Notes: generated by a model from the letters alone, not told the origin. DNA of 64,000 bases from Kribbella steppae (GCF_004342025.1 NZ_SLWN01000008.1:357569-421568), one strand, 5' to 3'; shown: positions 52,236-61,002, numbered from the stretch's first letter. Program-made: numbers and translations.

Positions 52236-53188
52236 CAACTGGCGGTCTGGAAGGTGCGGCGGTAGTCCTGTGGTGGCACGCCCACCACCCTACGGAAGTG
52301 GTGCCGCAGCAACGCCGCCGTCCCGAATCCTGACTCGGCCGCGATCTGCTCGATCCCCATCCGGGTCTGCTCGAGCAGCGTCCGCGCCCGCAGCACTCGC
52401 TGTGTGGTGACCCATTTCAGCGGCGTCGTCCCGGTCTCCGCGACGAACCGCCGCGCGAACGTCCGCTCCGACATCTGCGCCCGCCGCGCCAACGCCGGCA
52501 CGGTGTGGTCGATCGTCAGATTGTCGACCATCCAGTCGAGCACCGGCTGCAGGCTCTCACTCGACGACTCCGGCACCGGGACCTCGACGTACTGCCGCTG
52601 ACCGCCGTCGCGCTGGGGCGGGACCACCATCCGGCGCGCGATCCGGGTCGCGACCGCACTGCCGAGCTCACGCCGGACCAGGTGCAGCGCCGCGTCGATC
52701 CCGGCCGCGGTGCCGGCACTGGTGATGATGCTGCCGTCGTCAACGAACAGGACGTCGGCGTCCAGCTTCGCGGTCGGGAACTGCTCGTTGAACAGCTTGA
52801 CGTAGCGCCAGTGCGTCGTACACGCCCGGCCGTCGAGCAGCCCGGCCGCGCCCAGCACGAACGCACCGGAGCAGACCGTCAGCAGGATCGCGCCGCGTGC
52901 CTCGGCCCGGCGCAGAGCGTCGAGGATGCGCTCGTCGTACTCGTCCCGCCAGGTGGTCGCCGGGATTCCGATCAGGTCGGCGTCCTCGAGTTCCTCCAGC
53001 CCGTACGGCGCGATGACCTGCGAGTGGCTGCTGGTCTGCAACGGCTCACCCGGGCGGGTCGAACACACCTTGAAGTCGAACGCGGGCACACCGTCATCGG
53101 TCCGGTCGATGCCGAACACCTCCGCCAGCACCCCGAACTCGAACAGCGCGACGTCCTCCATCAGGACGACAGCGATCTTGTGCAGCAT
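52235..53188 (-). CDS. GlxA-type regulator (DJ-1/PfpI domain + AraC HTH)
   Basis: The 317-residue protein has an N-terminal DJ-1/PfpI-like domain (about 1-180) with AILLTVCSGAFVLGAAGLLD, where the Cys is in the nucleophile-elbow position, and RACTTHWRYVKLFNEQF. The C-terminal AraC domain (about 215-315) has ALARRAQMSERTFARRFVAE and GIEQIAAESGFGTAALLRHH. Such proteins activate amino-acid or amine catabolism genes. Its downstream partner is a GNAT gene. The start at 53188 is followed by a clean domain. Confidence 0.92.
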   Translation of the reverse strand: MLHKIAVVLMEDVALFEFGVLAEVFGIDRTDDGVPAFDFKVCSTRPGEPLQTSSHSQVIAPYGLEELEDADLIGIPATTWRDEYDERILDALRRAEARGAILLTVCSGAFVLGAAGLLDGRACTTHWRYVKLFNEQFPTAKLDADVLFVDDGSIITSAGTAAGIDAALHLVRRELGSAVATRIARRMVVPPQRDGGQRQYVEVPVPESSSESLQPVLDWMVDNLTIDHTVPALARRAQMSERTFARRFVAETGTTPLKWVTTQRVLRARTLLEQTRMGIEQIAAESGFGTAALLRHHFRRVVGVPPQDYRRTFQTAS

Positions 53189-53270
53189 TCCGACAGTATG
53201 GCAGTAATTTGTGGAAGGATGTCAATAGTGCCAATGGTGGCTGGATCTAGTTGGTAGCACAATTGGTGCC

Positions 53271-53540
53271 ATGACCGGAATCCTTGTTCTCGCAGTACTC
53301 GCACTGGCCGTCATCGCGGCTCTGGAATTCAGCAACAGGCGTCACTCGACCGGTCTCACCGCCGGCCCGAACGGCTCCTGGGCTTCCGCTGACCGCGACC
53401 TGACCAGGACCAAGCTCGACCTGCTCGCCCTCGGTGGCGTGGCCGAGCCCCTCAACCACAAGCCCGTAGCGACCGCAGGCACCGTGCACGCCATCCGCCG
53501 GGCCCGCGCCTTGACCCACCACGGCCGGCACGCGGCCTGA
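53271..53540 (+). CDS. small membrane protein of unknown function
   Basis: The 89-residue protein has one N-terminal helix (ILVLAVLALAVIAALEF) and a basic, soluble remainder containing a probable disordered start (SNRRHSTGLTAGPNGS). I recognise no family. Support for its being real comes from the GC-rich third positions, the helix, and a strong terminator 3 bases after its stop. It is divergent from the GlxA-type regulator gene with about 80 bases between. Confidence 0.6.
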   Translation: MTGILVLAVLALAVIAALEFSNRRHSTGLTAGPNGSWASADRDLTRTKLDLLALGGVAEPLNHKPVATAGTVHAIRRARALTHHGRHAA

Positions 53541-53543
53541 GCA

Positions 53544-53583
53544 GGTTGCCCCGCGCTGACGGGACCCAGCGCCAGGGGCAACC
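53544..53583. terminator. strong hairpin after the small membrane protein gene
   Basis: GGTTGCCCCGCGCTG pairs with CAGCGC-ca-GGGGCAACC: a 15-bp stem with a 2-base bulge and an 8-base loop. Confidence 0.85.
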
Positions 53584-53594
53584 GAAGTACAGAG

Positions 53595-53615
53595 GACCGC
53601 CGGACTCCGGCGGTC
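53595..53615. terminator. second hairpin, tandem to the first
   Basis: GACCGCCGG-act-CCGGCGGTC is a perfect 9-bp stem with a 3-base loop, followed by TTCTGCTGTCT. It may serve the gene at 53271 and the convergent remnant at 53626. Confidence 0.75.
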
Positions 53616-53625
53616 TTCTGCTGTC

Positions 53626-53826
53626 TCAGACCTTGCGTTGCCAGGTAGGAGCCGTCGCGTTGGTGACGGCCCGCAGCACGCCTTCCACCGGGCCGTAGCC
53701 GTACCGGCTCATCCAGAGGTGACTCAGCACGACCTGTACGGCGAAGATCGCAACAGCGATCCCCATCGTCTCCAGCGGTGACACCTGACCGACCAGACTC
53801 AGCCCGATCCCGGTGAAGACCAGCAT
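53626..53826 (-). pseudogene. DUF418 membrane protein, C-terminal remnant
   Basis: The 66 codons read LVFTGIGLSLVGQVSPLETM, then GIAVAIFAVQVVLSHLWMSR and YGYGPVEGVLRAVTNATAPT. This is the end of DUF418 proteins, in which the last helices and the F/YGPVE-x-LLR motif are conserved. The full family exceeds 350 residues. Homology stops near 53830, where an unrelated fragment begins, so this is a truncated relic. Confidence 0.75.
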
Positions 53827-53838
53827 CGTCGCGACCGA

Positions 53839-53976
53839 CTGAACCTCACCGGCAAGGAAGCCGTACTGCGGCTGATCTGGGCGAACAAGACGGTCCGCTT
53901 CTCTGCCTCACCGGACCGGACCCGGTCGGGTGCGCAGTTCTACAAGGCACGGATCTGGACGCCGGCCTTCCAGTAG
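53839..53976 (+). pseudogene. unidentified C-terminal gene fragment
   Basis: A protein-like stretch on the plus strand reads NLTGKEAVLRLIWANKTVRF, then SASPDRTRSGAQFYKARIWT, PAFQ and a stop. It has no start codon and begins close to where the DUF418 remnant ends. It looks like the tail of a secreted or cell-surface protein, but I cannot name it. Confidence 0.4.
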
Positions 53977-54017
53977 ATCGGCGGCTCGGCCATGACCACG
54001 TGTGGCATCGTCTGGTT

Positions 54018-54836
54018 GTGACTGACTACCGGGAAGTGAATCGGGCCAACTGGGACGAGCGGGTGCCGGCGCATGTCGCGTCACCCAGCTACCACGTGCC
54101 CGACTTCGAGGACCCGCAGTACCTCAGCGAGGTGGTCCGGTTCGACCGGCCGCGGCTGGGCGACATCTCCGGGCTGCGCGCGGTGCACCTGCAGTGCCAC
54201 ATCGGGACGGACACGGTGTCCCTCGCGCGGCTCGGCGCCCGGATGAGCGGTCTCGACTTCTCCGCTCCGGCGATCGAGCAGGCGCAGTCGCTGGCGGACC
54301 GGCTCGGGTTGCCCGTCGACTTCCATGTAGCCGATGCGTACGACGCGGTCGAGGTGCTCGGCGCGGCGTCGTACGACCTGGTCTACACCGGGATCGGCGC
54401 GATCTGCTGGTTGCCGGACATCGAACGCTGGGCGCAGACCGTCTCGGGCCTGCTCAAGCCCGGCGGGCGGCTGTTCATCCGCGAGGGGCACCCGATGTTG
54501 TGGGCACTGGACGCGGCGCCGGAGTATCCGGTGCTGAAGTACCCGTACTTCGAGACGCCGGAGCCGATCATCTGGGACGAGGGCGGGACGTACGTCGAGA
54601 CCGACGCCGAGTTCGCCACCACCGTCACGCACGAGTGGAACCACGGCCTGGCCGAGATCATCACCGCGCTTCAGCGGGCCGGCCTGGTCTTCGACTCACT
54701 CGTCGAGCACGACAGCTCGCCCTGGAACGCCCTGCCCGGCCTGATGACCGAGGACGAGGCCGGCGAATGGCGCTTGACCCACCACCCGCGCCGGCTCGCC
54801 GCGACGTACACCCTGCAGGTGCACAAGCCCGCCTGA
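54018..54836 (+). CDS. class I SAM-dependent methyltransferase
   Basis: The 272-residue protein has motif I-like AVHLQCHIGTDTVSLARLGA (HLQC in place of the more usual LDxGCG) and MSGLDFSAPAIEQAQSLADR. YDLVYTGIGAICWLPDIERW and GLLKPGGRLFIREGHPMLWA follow. This variant is typical of a large actinobacterial group of unknown substrate. The GTG at 54018 is my choice; GTG 54000 is possible, and neither has a clear ribosome site. A bulged 15-bp terminator follows. Confidence 0.88.
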   Translation: MTDYREVNRANWDERVPAHVASPSYHVPDFEDPQYLSEVVRFDRPRLGDISGLRAVHLQCHIGTDTVSLARLGARMSGLDFSAPAIEQAQSLADRLGLPVDFHVADAYDAVEVLGAASYDLVYTGIGAICWLPDIERWAQTVSGLLKPGGRLFIREGHPMLWALDAAPEYPVLKYPYFETPEPIIWDEGGTYVETDAEFATTVTHEWNHGLAEIITALQRAGLVFDSLVEHDSSPWNALPGLMTEDEAGEWRLTHHPRRLAATYTLQVHKPA

Positions 54837-54842
54837 AGGCGC

Positions 54843-54884
54843 ACTTCAGGCCCGGCTGTGCGTGCCGACCAGCCGGGCTGAAGT
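54843..54884. terminator. bidirectional hairpin after the methyltransferase gene
   Basis: ACTTCAG(g)CCCGGCTG and CAGCCGGGCTGAAGT form a 15-bp stem with a one-base bulge and an 11-base loop. It separates the convergent methyltransferase and small basic protein genes. Confidence 0.85.
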
Positions 54885-54894
54885 CCAGTGATGC

Positions 54895-55041
54895 CTAGTG
54901 CGCGCCGCCGCGGCGCTGCTGCATCTTCTGGAACGCGTCCTTGAGCTTGCGCTGGTTCTCAGGCTTGCTGAGCTCCCGCTGCGCGACCTGTGCCAGCTTG
55001 GCGACGACCGCACCCTTGACCAACGTCTTCACAAACCCCAT
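54895..55041 (-). CDS. small basic protein of unknown function
   Basis: A 48-residue protein, MGFVKTLVKGAVVAKLAQVA followed by a charged helix (RELSKPENQRKLKDAFQKMQ). The ATG has GGGAGG 5 bases upstream. It looks like an amphipathic, helical small protein of a kind conserved in actinobacteria. No function is known to me. It ends 10 bases from a strong terminator. Confidence 0.7.
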   Translation of the reverse strand: MGFVKTLVKGAVVAKLAQVAQRELSKPENQRKLKDAFQKMQQRRGGAH

Positions 55042-55185
55042 CAGGGCCTCCCTACTCTCTTGCCCTAAGACGCTACCGCCCCGAGCCAACAAACACCTGC
55101 GGGTTCCCCCCACCACTTCCCTGTTCCCACCCCTTAGCCCGTTCCAGGCAGGAAAAGTGTCCCCGGGGTAGGGCACACTGGGACG

Positions 55186-56043
55186 GTGCCTGAGTTGCCG
55201 GAGGTCGAGTCGCTGGCGGGGTTCCTGCGGGAGCGTGCCGTTGGGCGGGCGTTCGTGCGTGCCGACGTGACGGCCATCAGTGCGCTGAAGACCTACGACC
55301 CGCCGATCTCGGCGCTGGTCGGGTTGCTGATCGACGACGTGCAGCGGCACGGGAAGTTCCTCGACATCTCCGCGCAGGGCGTGCACCTGGTGATCCACCT
55401 GGCCCGGGCGGGCTGGTTGCGGTGGAGGGACGAGCAGTCGACCGCGCTGGTGCGGCCGGGCAAGGGTCCGATCGCGTTGCGCACGGTGCTGGACGACGGC
55501 TCCGGCTTCGACCTGACCGAGGCCGGCACGCAGAAGAAGCTCGCGGTGTACGTCGTCCGCGATCCGGCCGAGGTGCCGGGGATCACGCGGCTCGGACCCG
55601 ACCCGTTCACGCTGTCCCTGGACGACTTCAGCGCCATCCTCAAACGCGAGGGCCGGGTCCAGCTCAAGGGGGTCCTGCGCAACCAGTCGGTCATCGCCGG
55701 CATCGGCAATGCGTACTCCGACGAGATCCTGCATGTGGCGAAGATGAGCCCGTTCAAACCGGCGTCGAACCTGTCCGACGACGAGCTGAAGGTCCTGTAC
55801 GACGCTATGCGCGAAACCCTCCAGGACGCCGTCGACCGGTCCGCCGGCCTCGCCGTCCAGGACCTGAAGTCGGAGAAGAAGTCCGGCCTCCGCGTCCACG
55901 GCCGCAAGGGCCAGAAGTGCCCGATCTGCGGTGACATCGTCCGCGAGGTCAGCTTCCACGACTCGTCCCTGCAGTACTGCGCCACCTGCCAGACAGGCGG
56001 CAAGCCGCTCGCCGACCGCCGCCTGTCCAAGCTGCTGAAGTAA
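55186..56043 (+). CDS. Fpg/Nei-family DNA glycosylase/AP lyase
   Basis: The 285-residue enzyme starts (GTG) PELPEVESLAGFLRERAVG, with the catalytic Pro-Glu. HGKFLDISAQGVHLVIHL holds the conserved Lys and the helix of the N-domain. LKGVLRNQSVIAGIGNAYSD is the H2TH motif. The zinc finger is CPICGDIVREVSFHDSSLQY then CATCQ (four Cys), but its tip is FHDSSLQYC rather than the usual R-x-T-x-x-C. It removes oxidised bases and nicks the abasic site. The Fpg or Nei class is not settled by eye. Confidence 0.93.
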   Translation: MPELPEVESLAGFLRERAVGRAFVRADVTAISALKTYDPPISALVGLLIDDVQRHGKFLDISAQGVHLVIHLARAGWLRWRDEQSTALVRPGKGPIALRTVLDDGSGFDLTEAGTQKKLAVYVVRDPAEVPGITRLGPDPFTLSLDDFSAILKREGRVQLKGVLRNQSVIAGIGNAYSDEILHVAKMSPFKPASNLSDDELKVLYDAMRETLQDAVDRSAGLAVQDLKSEKKSGLRVHGRKGQKCPICGDIVREVSFHDSSLQYCATCQTGGKPLADRRLSKLLK

Positions 56044-56135
56044 GCCGTCAGGCTGCTCAGGTAGTCATCTGGTCGAACATCGCTTTCACGTCGGCCGAGT
56101 TGGGTGTGGCCGTACCGCTGGTCGTCCGGCGGGGG

Positions 56136-57032
56136 TCAACCCGTCGCGGGCAGGTGGACGGTGTACGGCGACGAGGCCGAGCGCCGGCCCGCGTCGAGCC
56201 GGACCCGGAGCTCGTGCCGGCCCGCCGGCCCACCGATCGGCACCGGCCCACCGATCGGCACCGGCCCATCGATCGGCACCGGGCCAGCGATCTGCAACAG
56301 CCCACCGATCGGTACCGGCCAGGCGATCGAGGCGCCCGGATCGAGGCCCTCGAAGCTCCACCGGCCGCGCGATCCATCGGGCAACTTCAAGGCGGCCTCG
56401 CCGTGAGCGGTCGCCCGGCCGAAGTTCGTCACCACGACGGACAGTTCGCCGTCGCCGGTCGGGTGGATCGAGGCCAGCACCGTCCCGATCGGCGCCACCA
56501 GGATCCGTCGTACGCCGGTCGCCTCGACCTGCAGCGGGACCACCAGGCCGGCCGGCATCGGGAAGGGGCCGACCGTCCGGTTCACGTCCGTGGTGACGGA
56601 CGACTGGTTGGCCAGGACGATGCGCGCCTTGCTGTCGGCGAACACGCGGACAGCGACATCCGCGGAGCGGCGGGCGATCAGGTGGGACGTCGTACCGGTC
56701 GGCGTGAGGTCCCAGACACCGTCGGCGTTGGCCGTGACCGTGTCTGGCGGAACGATGCGCAGCTTGCCCTCCAGGGCGACGCGGACGACCGGTGTCTCGC
56801 CGGAGTCGGGCAGCCGGACGAGCAGGTCATCGCCGTCGAGCCGCCAGGTGAGCGCGCGGCCGGTGTGCTCCTCGACCACGTGGAGGGGTGTCGTCGCCAG
56901 GCCGGGCAGGCGGATCTCGTGATCGGCCGGCCGGCGGGTGATCCGGAGCAGCAGGAGCTCGCCGGTCCGCAGGATCGCCTCACCCCAGGGTTGCGGCCCG
57001 AACTCCCCGGGGATGCCCTGAATCAGTGCCAT
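56136..57032 (-). CDS. orphan C-terminal region of a GH29-like fucosidase, with hexapeptide repeats
   Basis: The 298-residue frame begins FGPQPWGEAILRTGELLLLR, then HEIRLPGLATTPLHVVEEHT and DDLLVRLPDSGETPVVRVAL. This resembles the C-terminal beta domain of GH29 alpha-L-fucosidases (GEA...LPGL...VxLP), but the catalytic barrel that should precede it is missing. A jelly-roll-like part follows, then a Gly-Pro-Val-Pro-Ile-Gly repeat stretch (from 18-base tandem repeats). It ends ELRVRLDAGRRSASSPYTVH. It has no signal peptide. It is either a truncated gene or a stand-alone carbohydrate-binding protein; the former is more likely. Confidence 0.55.
   Translation of the reverse strand: MALIQGIPGEFGPQPWGEAILRTGELLLLRITRRPADHEIRLPGLATTPLHVVEEHTGRALTWRLDGDDLLVRLPDSGETPVVRVALEGKLRIVPPDTVTANADGVWDLTPTGTTSHLIARRSADVAVRVFADSKARIVLANQSSVTTDVNRTVGPFPMPAGLVVPLQVEATGVRRILVAPIGTVLASIHPTGDGELSVVVTNFGRATAHGEAALKLPDGSRGRWSFEGLDPGASIAWPVPIGGLLQIAGPVPIDGPVPIGGPVPIGGPAGRHELRVRLDAGRRSASSPYTVHLPATG
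56227..56316. repeat. 18-base tandem repeat inside the orphan fucosidase-like gene
   Basis: Five 18-base units (GGCCCACCGATCGGCACC); units 1 and 2 are identical, unit 3 has one change, units 4 and 5 are more diverged. On the minus strand each codes for six residues of the GPVPIG type. Length is a multiple of three, so unit number can vary without frame loss. Confidence 0.9.
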
Positions 57033-57162
57033 CGCGCCGCCTCCTCCGAAGAAGGTTCCGCAATCGGCGGGCCGGGTGTCAACGCGCGATCCACGCTTCG
57101 GGCAACCGCATTCCTGCCGTCCGGCGGTACGGTGGTGACCGCTCGCCTGAGATGATCGGAGC

Positions 57163-57486
57163 ATGTTCCAGAACCAGGAGATTCCCTCGGTCGTGGTGGC
57201 CGAGTTGGACGACGCCTTGCTGGCCGAGGCGTTCGTATTGGATGTGCGGGAGCCGGACGAGTGGGACCGCGGGCACATCGAGGGCGCCAACCACATTCCG
57301 CTCGGCGAGCTGCAGGAGCGGGTCGGCGAGGTGCCGCTGGACCAGAAGGTGCTGTGCGTCTGCGCGGTCGGTGGCCGGTCCGGGATGGCGACGCAGTTCC
57401 TGAACCAGCTCGGCCGCGAGGCGATCAACCTCGACGGCGGCATGCACGCCTGGCAGACCATGGGCCGCCCGGTCAGCACTATCTGA
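57163..57486 (+). CDS. rhodanese-domain protein
   Basis: This 107-residue single rhodanese has FVLDVREPDEWDRGHIEGAN (the CH2-A and B pattern), HIPLGELQERV and the active-site loop VCAVGGRSGMATQFLNQLG, with Cys as the persulfide carrier. It ends NLDGGMHAWQTMGRPV. It moves sulfur from thiosulfate or a persulfide to cyanide or another acceptor. It stands alone. Confidence 0.93.
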   Translation: MFQNQEIPSVVVAELDDALLAEAFVLDVREPDEWDRGHIEGANHIPLGELQERVGEVPLDQKVLCVCAVGGRSGMATQFLNQLGREAINLDGGMHAWQTMGRPVSTI

Positions 57487-57537
57487 TCAGTATAGGAGAA
57501 AACCTTCCGGTCAGCCTCTGGAGACGTTACTTTGTCA

Positions 57538-57553
57538 CCGGTCGGTTGACCGG
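57538..57553. promoter_or_regulatory. palindrome before the secreted fusion gene
   Basis: CCGGTC-GGTT-GACCGG is a perfect 6-bp inverted repeat, 77 bases upstream of the next gene's start. It could be an operator or a hairpin terminating the rhodanese gene. Confidence 0.35.
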
Positions 57554-57629
57554 CGTACACCTGTGCCTCATGTGGCGGTAGAGCGCACCGCGTCGGATGG
57601 CCGCGTCCGTCCACGTTGGGGAGGCTCCT

Positions 57630-60600
57630 GTGTCGCTCATCCGTCCCTTGACCGCAGCGATCGGTGTGGGCGGCCTGCTGGCCGGTTCCGTCGTCGCTCC
57701 GGCCGGTGCGCAAACCACGGTCGGCGGCATCCCGGATGCCGCGATCGCCGGCGACGGCGTGCTTACCACCCGCGAGGACAGCCCGGTCGCGCCGGGGGTG
57801 AACTACACCTCGTTCGAGCGCCTCGACCCGAAGGGCTGGCTCCGCGGCGACATCCTCGCCGCCGACCTGGACAAGCACGGTGTGACGGTCGACTACGTCA
57901 ACACCGGCAAGGTCTCCGGCGGTACGCCGCTCAGCCAGCAGTTGGCCCGGAAGGGCGCGATCGCCGGTGTCAACGGCGACTTCTTCGACATCAACGACAC
58001 CACCGCACCGCTGGGCGTCGGGATCGAGCGGAGCGGCCGGCTCATCAACGCGCCGGCGGCCGGGCACAACGACACCGCGGTGATCGGCCAGGACGGCCTC
58101 GGCCGGATCGCCGAGCTGTTCCTGCAGGGCAGCGCGACCGATGACGACGCGACCAAGCTCGAGCTGACCAACCTCAACTCGCCGACCGTCAACGCCGCCG
58201 GTATCGGCCTCTACACACCGGAGTGGGGCGACGCGGCCCGCACCAGGACCGTCGACGGCCTACCGACCGTCCGCGAGGTGATCCTTCGCGACGGCGTGGT
58301 CGTCTCGTCGGCCGCCACTCCGGGCACCACCCCGCTGGCCGCGAACGAGCAGGCGCTGATCGGCCGCGAGGCCGGTGCGATCGCGCTCGACGCTTTCGAG
58401 GTCGGCGACAAGGTCGAGGTGCAGTACGGCGTACGCCCCGACGCGGCCGATGTCGCCGTCGGGATCAGCGGCAACTACCAGCTCGCCAAGGACGGCAAGG
58501 TGCCCGACGGCGTCCCGGACGCCGACCTGGCGCCGCGGACCGCGATCGGCTTCGACGCCGACGGCAGCCGGATGCTGCTGCTCACCGTCGACGGTCGCGC
58601 GACCGGTTCCCGCGGGTTGTCGCTGAAGGAGATGGGCCAGCTGATGATCGGCCTCGGTGCCGACGACGCGCTCAACCTGGACGGCGGCGGCTCGTCGACA
58701 ATGCTGGCCCGGTCGCCGGGCGAGGCGGGGCCGAAGGTGGTGAACGACCCGTCCGACGGTGGCGAGCGGGTGATCCCGAACGGTCTCGGCCTCTTGCCGG
58801 TCAAGGGTTCCGGGAAGCTCACGGGCTTCCGCGTCGAAGCTGTCGGCACCGCGGAAGAGGACCCGGATGCGGACGTCTCGCGCAGCTCCCGCGTCCTCAC
58901 CGGCCTCAGTCGCGTCCTGGCCGCGTCCGGCCACGACGAGACCTACGCTCCCGCGACAGGTACGCCGTACTGGTTCGCCGGCAGCAATGTCCGGATCGAC
59001 CAGAAAGGTGTGGTGACCGGACGGAGGGCCGGAGATGCGATTGTCACGGCAGCACGCGACGAGGCGATCGGCAGGTTCCCGATGACCGTCCTCGGTAGGC
59101 CGACCCGCCTGGCACCGTCGACCCGGCAGGTGTCGTTGTCCGACGCATCGGCCAAGGGCTTCTTCGAGATCAACGGATACGACGCCGACGGCTTCTCCAC
59201 CTGGATCGAGCCACGCGACCTCGAGCTCTCGTACGACCCGGCGCTGGTGAATGTGGTTGCGCGCGGCAACGGGTTCGAGGTGAATGCCCTCAGCAACGAT
59301 GCGGTGTCGACCGTGATCACCGCGAAGGTTGGCGACCTGACCACACAGCTCAGCGTCACTTCCGGTCTGACCAGCACGGTGATCGACGAGGTCGACGATC
59401 TGACTCGCTGGGCGGCGAACGCCGTACCGGTTGGAGCGGCGACGGCGTCGCGGTCCGCCGCCGAGGGGCACGACGGTGGGCAGGCGATCGCGCTCGACTA
59501 CTCGCTGACCGGCTCGACAGCGACGCGAGCGGCGTACCTCTCGGTGACGCCGCAGCTGACGCTGCCCGGTCAGCCGCAGAAGCTGGGTGCGTGGGTCTAC
59601 GGCGACGGCAAGGGTGCGTGGTTGCGGGCGAACGCCTACACCGCGGCCGGCGGTTCGCCGCAGACGCTGAACATCGCGGCGGCGGTGGACTGGACCGGGT
59701 GGAAGTACGTCGAGGCGGACATCCCGCCGGGGCTGGCGATGCCGCTGCGGTTCTGGCGGATCTACGTCGTTGAGACCGTGCCGACCCGGCAGTACTCGGG
59801 CCGGATCATCGTCGACGACCTGACCCTGCGCGGCGCGCCGCCGGTGGACATGGCGCCACCGGCGAAGGTGGTCGACCCGATGGTGGTCACCGACGGGACC
59901 GTGACGACCAGCGGCCGGTGGCGGTTCGCGGTGATGTCGGACGCGCAGTTCACCGCGGACGACCCGAACTCCGACTTCGTCAAGCAAGCCCGGCGGACGA
60001 TCCGCGAGGCGCTCGCGCAGAACCCGGACTTCCTGGTGATCAACGGCGACTTCGTCGACCGCGGCTTCGCGAATGACATCGCGCTGGCCAAGCAGATCAT
60101 CGACGAGGAGGTCGCAGGCAAGGTGCCGCTGCACTACGTGCCGGGCAACCACGAGAGCTACGGACCGGGCAACCTGTCCGAGTGGAGCAAGGTGTTCGGG
60201 CCACCGACCAGCACGTTCGACCACAAGGGGACGCGGTTCATCCTGCGTGACTCGTCGCTCGGGTCGCTGCAGGCCGGCGGCTTCGCCCAGATCCTCGACC
60301 TGCGCGCGCAGCTCGACGACGCCGCTGCGAACACGTCGATCCGCAACGTGGTGGTGATGGCGCACCACCCGATCGACGACCCGTCGCCGACGGCGAACTC
60401 GCAGCTGGGTGATCGCAAGGAGGCCCGGCTGATCGTCGACTGGCTGGCCGACTTCCGGGCATCGACCGGCAAGGGTGCCGCCTACATGGCCGCCCACGCG
60501 GGGACGTTCGCGGCGTCCCGGACGGACGGCGTACTGCTGCCGCTGACCGGCAACTCCGGCAAGGGCCCGTCGTCCGCCCCGGATGACGGTGGTTTCACCG

Positions 60601-61001
60601 GCTGGGCGCTCGTCGGGGTCGACGCGCAGGCGCGTGAGGCCGCAGCCGCTGAGCGGACTTGGTCGGCGCCGGAGCGGTCCTGGCTCAAGGTGGAGTTCCG
60701 CCCGCACGTGGATTCGCTCGAGCTCATCGCTCCGGCGTCACTGCGCCGGGGTGAGACGGGTCCGGTGGGCGCGACCGTCGTACAAGAGAGTCGGCGGGTG
60801 CCTGTCGCGTTCCCGGTGTCGGCTGACTGGTGGGGATCGCGAGAGCTGCACATCGGTCCGGCGGGGACCGCTCCGTTCTGGGCAGTGGCGTCGTACGACC
60901 CGGCGACCGGTCAGGTGACCGCACTGCGCCCGGGTACGGCGCAGCTGGGCGTCACAGTCAACGGCATCAGCAAGAGCACCACCATCACTGTCGGTTGGTA
61001 G
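57630..61001 (+). CDS. secreted phosphodiester glycosidase-metallophosphoesterase fusion
   Basis: The 1123-residue protein has a Sec signal (LIRPLTAAIGVGGLLAGSVV, cut near APAGA-QT). The NAGPA-type phosphodiester glycosidase domain (about 60-390) follows, with GAIAGVNGDFFDINDTTAPL and DDALNLDGGGSSTMLARSPG. Ig-like parts (about 440-570) and a jelly-roll carbohydrate-binding-like domain (about 590-740) come next. A calcineurin-like phosphoesterase (about 765-1000) has AVMSDAQF, VINGDFVDRG, VPGNHESYG and VVMAHHPIDD. It ends in a bacterial Ig-like domain. It likely strips sugar phosphodiesters from wall polymers or glycans outside the cell. GTG 57630 has GGGGAGG 5 bases upstream. LD-carboxypeptidase follows 1 base later. 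Confidence 0.88.
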   Translation: MSLIRPLTAAIGVGGLLAGSVVAPAGAQTTVGGIPDAAIAGDGVLTTREDSPVAPGVNYTSFERLDPKGWLRGDILAADLDKHGVTVDYVNTGKVSGGTPLSQQLARKGAIAGVNGDFFDINDTTAPLGVGIERSGRLINAPAAGHNDTAVIGQDGLGRIAELFLQGSATDDDATKLELTNLNSPTVNAAGIGLYTPEWGDAARTRTVDGLPTVREVILRDGVVVSSAATPGTTPLAANEQALIGREAGAIALDAFEVGDKVEVQYGVRPDAADVAVGISGNYQLAKDGKVPDGVPDADLAPRTAIGFDADGSRMLLLTVDGRATGSRGLSLKEMGQLMIGLGADDALNLDGGGSSTMLARSPGEAGPKVVNDPSDGGERVIPNGLGLLPVKGSGKLTGFRVEAVGTAEEDPDADVSRSSRVLTGLSRVLAASGHDETYAPATGTPYWFAGSNVRIDQKGVVTGRRAGDAIVTAARDEAIGRFPMTVLGRPTRLAPSTRQVSLSDASAKGFFEINGYDADGFSTWIEPRDLELSYDPALVNVVARGNGFEVNALSNDAVSTVITAKVGDLTTQLSVTSGLTSTVIDEVDDLTRWAANAVPVGAATASRSAAEGHDGGQAIALDYSLTGSTATRAAYLSVTPQLTLPGQPQKLGAWVYGDGKGAWLRANAYTAAGGSPQTLNIAAAVDWTGWKYVEADIPPGLAMPLRFWRIYVVETVPTRQYSGRIIVDDLTLRGAPPVDMAPPAKVVDPMVVTDGTVTTSGRWRFAVMSDAQFTADDPNSDFVKQARRTIREALAQNPDFLVINGDFVDRGFANDIALAKQIIDEEVAGKVPLHYVPGNHESYGPGNLSEWSKVFGPPTSTFDHKGTRFILRDSSLGSLQAGGFAQILDLRAQLDDAAANTSIRNVVVMAHHPIDDPSPTANSQLGDRKEARLIVDWLADFRASTGKGAAYMAAHAGTFAASRTDGVLLPLTGNSGKGPSSAPDDGGFTGWALVGVDAQAREAAAAERTWSAPERSWLKVEFRPHVDSLELIAPASLRRGETGPVGATVVQESRRVPVAFPVSADWWGSRELHIGPAGTAPFWAVASYDPATGQVTALRPGTAQLGVTVNGISKSTTITVGW

Positions 61002-61002
61002 C

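Noticed and set aside
56227..56316. CRISPR-like array
   Set aside because: The units are 18 bases, directly adjacent without spacers, and code for a hexapeptide repeat.
58260..60707. A very long open frame on the minus strand opposite the secreted fusion gene
   Set aside because: Its protein is Arg-, Val- and Asp-rich without motifs, and it is the shadow expected in high-GC coding DNA; the plus-strand frame has clear catalytic motifs.
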